Below, one piece after another: positions 7,400 through 9,583 of a DNA stretch of 9,583 nucleotides. Position 1 is the first letter of the stretch. Each line of letters starts with the position of its first letter. The stretch spans positions 1 through 9,583 of the forward strand of contig CAAGHO010000034.1 in assembly GCA_900769695.1 (NCBI GenBank), written 5' to 3'. The notes beneath the pieces were generated by a model that was not told the DNA's origin, did not search any database, and worked only from the letters and a program-made list of their open reading frames with translations. The stretch is from Bacilli bacterium. Its GTDB lineage: Bacteria; Bacillota_I; Bacilli_A; RF39; UBA660. The position numbers and the translations under genes are program-made.

Positions 7400-7428
7400 T
7401 TGTTTTATAAAATTACTTATTATATAAT
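7400..7428 (+). promoter_or_regulatory. promoter of the toxin-like peptide mRNA
   Basis: TTGTTT (7400-7405), 17 bases, TATAAT (7423-7428, perfect). The start would be at about 7435-7436, exactly where the repeat that pairs with the 3' end begins, which supports the prediction. It is the only good plus-strand promoter upstream of ATG 7494. Confidence 0.7.
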
Positions 7429-7435
7429 TTTAACA

Positions 7436-7460
7436 GGAACATTTGATGTGAGTGTCGTCC
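7436..7460 (+). repeat. hairpin element copy 2 at mRNA 5' end; pairs with 7630-7660
   Basis: The predicted first 24 nt of the mRNA. Bases 7436-7447 pair with 7660-7649 (12 pairs, one G-U) and 7448-7459 pair with 7641-7630 (12 pairs, two G-U), leaving seven bases of the 3' arm bulged. It can also fold locally (7439-7443 with 7451-7455). Confidence 0.7.
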
Positions 7461-7485
7461 TCCAATTTTGAGAAAGAAAGGAGGT
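7459..7485 (+). promoter_or_regulatory. Shine-Dalgarno and its masking stem
   Basis: AAAGGAGGT (7477-7485) is a nearly full match to the 16S rRNA tail, eight bases ahead of ATG 7494. CCTCC at 7459-7463 can pair perfectly with GGAGG 7480-7484 across a 16-nt loop, which would hide the ribosome site in the full-length mRNA. Confidence 0.65.
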
Positions 7486-7493
7486 AGATAAAG

Positions 7494-7586
7494 ATGAAAA
7501 CTAAGACTTTTATTATAAAAGTTCTAAAGCTCATTGCTATCATTTTGTTACTTTCTACCTTACTGGTGTTAGCAATAAAAAAATAG
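7494..7586 (+). CDS. 30-aa hydrophobic peptide, probable type I toxin
   Basis: The only plus-strand gene in the window. The ORF has 30 codons, TAG at 7584-7586. The peptide is one membrane-spanning helix: basic start MKTKTFIIK, a run of Leu/Ile/Val/Ala (about residues 10-28, e.g. LIAIILLLSTLLVLAI), and two terminal lysines. This fits small membrane toxins such as the Fst, TxpA, BsrG and Hok types in size and charge, but I see no specific family signature. Expression signals are much better than chance: TATAAT promoter, AAAGGAGGT at ideal spacing, and a terminator after the stop. A convergent antisense RNA overlaps its 3' end, and the mRNA's ends are complementary. In type I systems such peptides sit in and depolarise the membrane when the antisense RNA is lost; that action is inferred here. 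An alternative is a small membrane regulator or leader peptide. Confidence 0.75.
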   Translation: MKTKTFIIKVLKLIAIILLLSTLLVLAIKK

Positions 7587-7612
7587 ACACTCTTCAGCAT
7601 TGATAGAGTGTC
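7577..7612 (-). terminator. terminator of the antisense RNA
   Basis: GACACTCT / AGAGTGTC form a perfect 8-bp stem (7586-7593 with 7605-7612) with an 11-nt loop, followed on the minus strand by TATTTTTTTATT. The U-tract is the complement of the peptide's last Lys codons, so stop codon and terminator overlap. On the plus strand no T-run follows. Confidence 0.8.
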
Positions 7613-7629
7613 AATTCTATTAAACTAGA

Positions 7630-7660
7630 GGCGACATTCACTTGCAAGATCGAATGTTCC
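7630..7660 (-). repeat. hairpin element copy 3 (inverted relative to copies 1 and 2)
   Basis: On the minus strand it reads GGAACATTCGAT, then CTTGCAA, then GTGAATGTCGCC: the same element as copy 2 with a seven-base insertion. It forms the 3' arm of the mRNA fold-back, part of the mRNA terminator, and an internal hairpin of the antisense RNA. Confidence 0.7.
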
Positions 7661-7676
7661 CCTTTTTTATTTTATG
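7630..7676 (+). terminator. terminator of the toxin-like mRNA
   Basis: ACATTC (7634-7639) pairs with GAATGT (7652-7657), extended by a G-U pair and GG/CC (7630-7631 with 7660-7661) across one mismatch, followed by TTTTTTATTTTA from 7663. The 12-nt loop holds the palindrome CTTGCAAG. Confidence 0.6.
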
Positions 7677-7699
7677 CAAGTTCTCTTACTTACATACTA

Positions 7700-7728
7700 A
7701 TAATAACATAATTTACTAATATTGTCAA
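7700..7728 (-). promoter_or_regulatory. consensus promoter of the antisense RNA
   Basis: TTGACA (7728-7723, perfect), 17 bases, TATTAT (7705-7700, five of six). The start is near 7693. It is the closest match to the housekeeping consensus in the window, as expected for a constantly made antitoxin RNA, and begins six bases after the stop of the DUF488-like gene. Confidence 0.82.
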
Positions 7729-7733
7729 AGTGC

Positions 7734-8516
7734 TTACTTTTTATTTTTATTTCTTTTAAAAATTCTTGAAAGTTTTTTTACATCTTTTTCTTTGGTTGGT
7801 GTTTCATTATCTTTGCTCTCAGATTCCATATCATCCATTAATGCTAATACTGATTTTGTAGCAATTTTTTGATTTTCATCTGTATGAACTTCAGCAAAAC
7901 TTTTAATAGGTTGTGTAGGTTCTGGTGTATATTCTATATTACGATTACTGGAATATGCTATAGCATCATAGCATTTATCACTTTTTTCTTCTAATTCACT
8001 TGCTAAAGTTTCTAATTTTTCCCCTTTTTCAAATAAATATAATGCCCTTAAAGAATTAAAACCTCGCATGTTTCTATTATATCTCATTGCCTCTTCCAAA
8101 TATTGTTTAATATAAGTTGGTCTTTCTACTTCTTCTATTACATAGTCATTTGCCCTTGTTTCAGGTACATTTATTCCTAGTAATATTTCAAACCATGCAG
8201 CTACTATATGTCTATGACAAAATTCAGTATTTGATTCATAGCATAATAATATTGAGTCATCTAATTCTCTATAAACTTGTTCTGGATCTAATCTTGATAA
8301 TACTTGATTCCAATATTCCTGAACATAATACCTATTATTTTCCTCTTCAGAGATCTTTCCAATATTATCATGCCATGTTTTCCAAAAAGAAAGTTTTGGT
8401 GCTAACTTGGGATAGCATCTTCCTTGATAATTTGCATCTTTTCCACGATTACCAGAAATAGAGTACGTAATATACTTATCTGATTGCCAATTATTATAAC
8501 TACTTGTACTAATCAT
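7734..8516 (-). CDS. DUF488-like protein with extended Lys-rich tail
   Basis: A 260-residue soluble protein. The N-terminal 115 residues fit the DUF488 (YeaO-like) family: a first strand with ISTSSYNNW and ISGNRG, a helical middle, then the hallmark ILLCYESNTEFCHRHIVAAW (89-108), where the Cys-His-Arg at 100-102 is the family's conserved site. The biochemical role of DUF488 is unsettled. Residues 130-190 are helical; the last 60 are low-complexity, charged and end in RIFKRNKNKK, longer than the usual 120-170-residue family members. ATG 8516 has AAAGGAG eight bases upstream. It lies 92 nt behind the unknown gene at 8609 on the same strand, and no terminator is seen after its TAA (7736-7734), so read-through into the antisense RNA region is possible. 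Confidence 0.75.
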   Translation of the reverse strand: MISTSSYNNWQSDKYITYSISGNRGKDANYQGRCYPKLAPKLSFWKTWHDNIGKISEEENNRYYVQEYWNQVLSRLDPEQVYRELDDSILLCYESNTEFCHRHIVAAWFEILLGINVPETRANDYVIEEVERPTYIKQYLEEAMRYNRNMRGFNSLRALYLFEKGEKLETLASELEEKSDKCYDAIAYSSNRNIEYTPEPTQPIKSFAEVHTDENQKIATKSVLALMDDMESESKDNETPTKEKDVKKLSRIFKRNKNKK

Positions 8517-8608
8517 ACTTTTTTCTCCTTTTCATGTTATCTCTTTTTATTCTTCAAACTAAGATAAATGCTCATATATAAGATATGCTCACTGACATTG
8601 ATAACATA

Positions 8609-9424
8609 TCATCTTTTCTTGACTAGTGTATATCTACTTTTATCAAACATTTGCCATGGTGCAAATTGATTACCTTCTGTATGACCTGAAATAGCAAAAT
8701 TAGAAAATCCATAACTCATTAAAATATCTTCATTTTTTTCTAATTGTTTAAGAAGATTTTTAATTACACTTAGCCATATGAAATCTGGTATTTCTTGATA
8801 ATTTTCTGGGATATAAGAAGAAAACACATTTGGATTTAAACCGATAGATTTTAAAAAATTTATTCTCTCATTTCTAGTCACTTGATAGTCATCATTGCTA
8901 ATTTGAAATGTTTTATATTTCTTTAAATTGTCAACACTAATTTTTCTTAAATTATACCATGGTATAAAATATCTTTCATGAGTGCAAATGCTTTTTGATA
9001 CTTCTCTTCCGTCAAATCCTTTTGAAACAGCATCTATTATAACATCTTGACCTAAATCAATTCCAACCGATATTCCTGCCCATCTTTCATATCTCTCAGA
9101 AGATTCACTCATTACATTAAATAAAACTAATACTCCAAATGGATCCTTTTCTTTCACTTTTATTAAAGTGTCATAAAAGCAATTACTTTTTCCTGAATTT
9201 TCTATTCCTAAAATAGGAGTTCTACCTTTTAAAGTATCAACTCTGTTCTGGTTAAAACTATTTAAAAATTTCTGATTTCCTAGATAATCTGCTTCATCTT
9301 CTACGATAGTTAAATCTTTAATAGGACTTAGTTGTGGAAAAAAATATAATAGATTTAACATATCACTTGTTCTATAATACTTCATCATTTTTTGTTTATC
9401 ATTTGCGTTATTCATACTTAACAT
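8609..9424 (-). CDS. hypothetical protein, 271 aa, unknown function
   Basis: I do not recognise this family. The protein is soluble, mixed alpha/beta, with no signal peptide or membrane segment. Recognisable stretches: VEDEADYLGNQKFLNSFNQN (41-60), GIENSGKS (73-80), VLVLFN (98-103), SERYERWAGISVGIDLG (109-125), KGFDGREVSKSICTHERYFIPW (around 135-156; quoted in part elsewhere), and a C-terminal FAISGHTEG and PWQMFDKSRY. GIENSGKS fits the Walker A pattern GxxxxGKS but no clear Walker B follows, so nucleotide binding is only a possibility. ATG 9424 is favoured over 9415 because GGGTGAT lies five bases upstream. It probably forms a two-gene unit with the DUF488-like gene, transcribed from the promoter at 9448-9453. 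It ends in TGA. Confidence 0.7.
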   Translation of the reverse strand: MLSMNNANDKQKMMKYYRTSDMLNLLYFFPQLSPIKDLTIVEDEADYLGNQKFLNSFNQNRVDTLKGRTPILGIENSGKSNCFYDTLIKVKEKDPFGVLVLFNVMSESSERYERWAGISVGIDLGQDVIIDAVSKGFDGREVSKSICTHERYFIPWYNLRKISVDNLKKYKTFQISNDDYQVTRNERINFLKSIGLNPNVFSSYIPENYQEIPDFIWLSVIKNLLKQLEKNEDILMSYGFSNFAISGHTEGNQFAPWQMFDKSRYTLVKKR

Positions 9425-9442
9425 CTAATATCACCCATTGAA

Positions 9443-9489
9443 ATGCTATTATACACTATTTATTATTACTTTAAAATAGCAAATAGCAT
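9443..9489 (-). promoter_or_regulatory. promoter -10 with three AATAGCA repeats (possible operator)
   Basis: TATAAT on the minus strand (9453-9448) would start RNA near 9441, about 17 nt before ATG 9424; no good -35 is seen. AATAGCA occurs in tandem on the plus strand (9475-9481, 9482-9488) and once inverted (9450-9444) across the -10, forming an 8-bp inverted repeat (9443-9450 with 9482-9489). This layout suits a repressor site. Confidence 0.45.
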
Positions 9490-9583
9490 AAAACTTCTGT
9501 TATCATGTTGTTATACAATTGATGTGAAACAAATTCTATATAAAAAAAGACTTAAGTCGTATAATTGAGTTAAACACAAAAAA
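9490..9583. other. gene-free right end
   Basis: No ORF with a ribosome site is seen on either strand. The palindrome GACTTAAGTC (9549-9558) is followed on the minus strand by T7 and could be part of a terminator for a gene beyond the window, but its central loop is too small for a normal hairpin. Confidence 0.3.

Larger units (their letters stand above)
7578..7693 (-). ncRNA. convergent antisense RNA, probable antitoxin (about 116 nt)
   Basis: A minus-strand transcript bounded by the consensus promoter at 7728-7700 and the intrinsic terminator at 7612-7577. It contains no credible ORF with a ribosome site. Its last part is complementary to the toxin-like mRNA over about 90 nt, from the final codons through the 3' untranslated region, including the mRNA terminator. 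Its terminator loop is complementary to the matching loop region of the mRNA, offering a starting contact of the kind used by Gram-positive type I antitoxins. Because it is complementary to the 3' arm at 7630-7660, it could also compete with the mRNA fold-back. Ends are predicted (plus or minus a few bases). Confidence 0.72.

Noticed and set aside
7494..7586. Assignment of the peptide to the Fst or holin-like toxin family
   Set aside because: Size and helix fit, but the conserved Pro-containing core and the charged tail of Fst, and the MTF/ML start of the holin-like family, are not present.
7436..7660. A tiny transposable element with terminal inverted repeats
   Set aside because: The arms coincide with predicted RNA start and terminator and all differences keep pairing as G-U; no target-site duplication is evident outside the arms. 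RNA fold-back explains it better, though copy 1 leaves some doubt.
8117..8461. Plus-strand ORF of 114 codons
   Set aside because: It is entirely opposite the well-supported DUF488-like gene, has no Shine-Dalgarno and has a low-complexity hydrophobic translation.
8517..8611. TGA read as tryptophan, extending the 271-aa gene to the next TAA
   Set aside because: Long genes in the window use TGG for tryptophan and contain no internal TGA, so the standard code applies; the extension looks non-coding.
1..9583. CRISPR array, prophage or IS element
   Set aside because: No regularly spaced repeats, transposase, integrase or phage structural genes are visible on either strand.

Overview
The window is AT-rich DNA (roughly 30% GC by eye) with strong AGGAGG-type ribosome sites, standard-code stops, and genes typical of a low-GC Bacillota, probably a host-associated member of Bacilli or a relative. 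A SipW-type signal peptide, a CpoA/BgsA-like glycolipid glycosyltransferase, a PrsW-family protease and RNase R all fit. The genus cannot be named from this sequence. All the protein genes found except one 30-codon ORF lie on the minus strand.

By position: the 5' part of a SipW-dependent exported protein (cut by the window edge, 1-497); a GT4 glycosyltransferase (607-1620) ending in its own terminator; a PrsW-family membrane protease with a C-terminal zinc ribbon (1673-2455); RNase R (2559-4751) with a clear terminator; a 73-residue unknown (4817-5038); an SNF2-type helicase lacking the usual N-terminal zinc-finger part (5153-7180). Then comes a 550-bp stretch without a long gene (7181-7733), followed by a DUF488-like protein (7734-8516) and a protein of unknown function (8609-9424).

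The 550-bp stretch is the most interesting part and has the complete layout of a type I toxin-antitoxin locus. A plus-strand promoter (TTGTTT-17-TATAAT) drives a short mRNA with a near-perfect Shine-Dalgarno and a 30-residue hydrophobic, lysine-ended peptide. A consensus minus-strand promoter (TTGACA-17-TATTAT) drives a convergent RNA of about 116 nt that ends at an intrinsic terminator overlapping the peptide's stop codon. The first 24 nt of the predicted mRNA can pair with its own 3' end in two 12-bp blocks, as in fold-back-inhibited toxin mRNAs, and a CCUCC element can mask the Shine-Dalgarno. A third, diverged copy of the paired element lies upstream, next to a strong minus-strand terminator. 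The peptide matches no toxin family I recognise with confidence.

The glycosyltransferase, PrsW and RNase R genes are ordinary chromosomal functions (membrane glycolipid, envelope stress proteolysis, RNA turnover), each with its own likely promoter. The helicase-to-9424 part looks more accessory. The DUF488-like/unknown pair has no visible terminator and runs straight into the antisense-RNA promoter, so read-through could add to antitoxin RNA.
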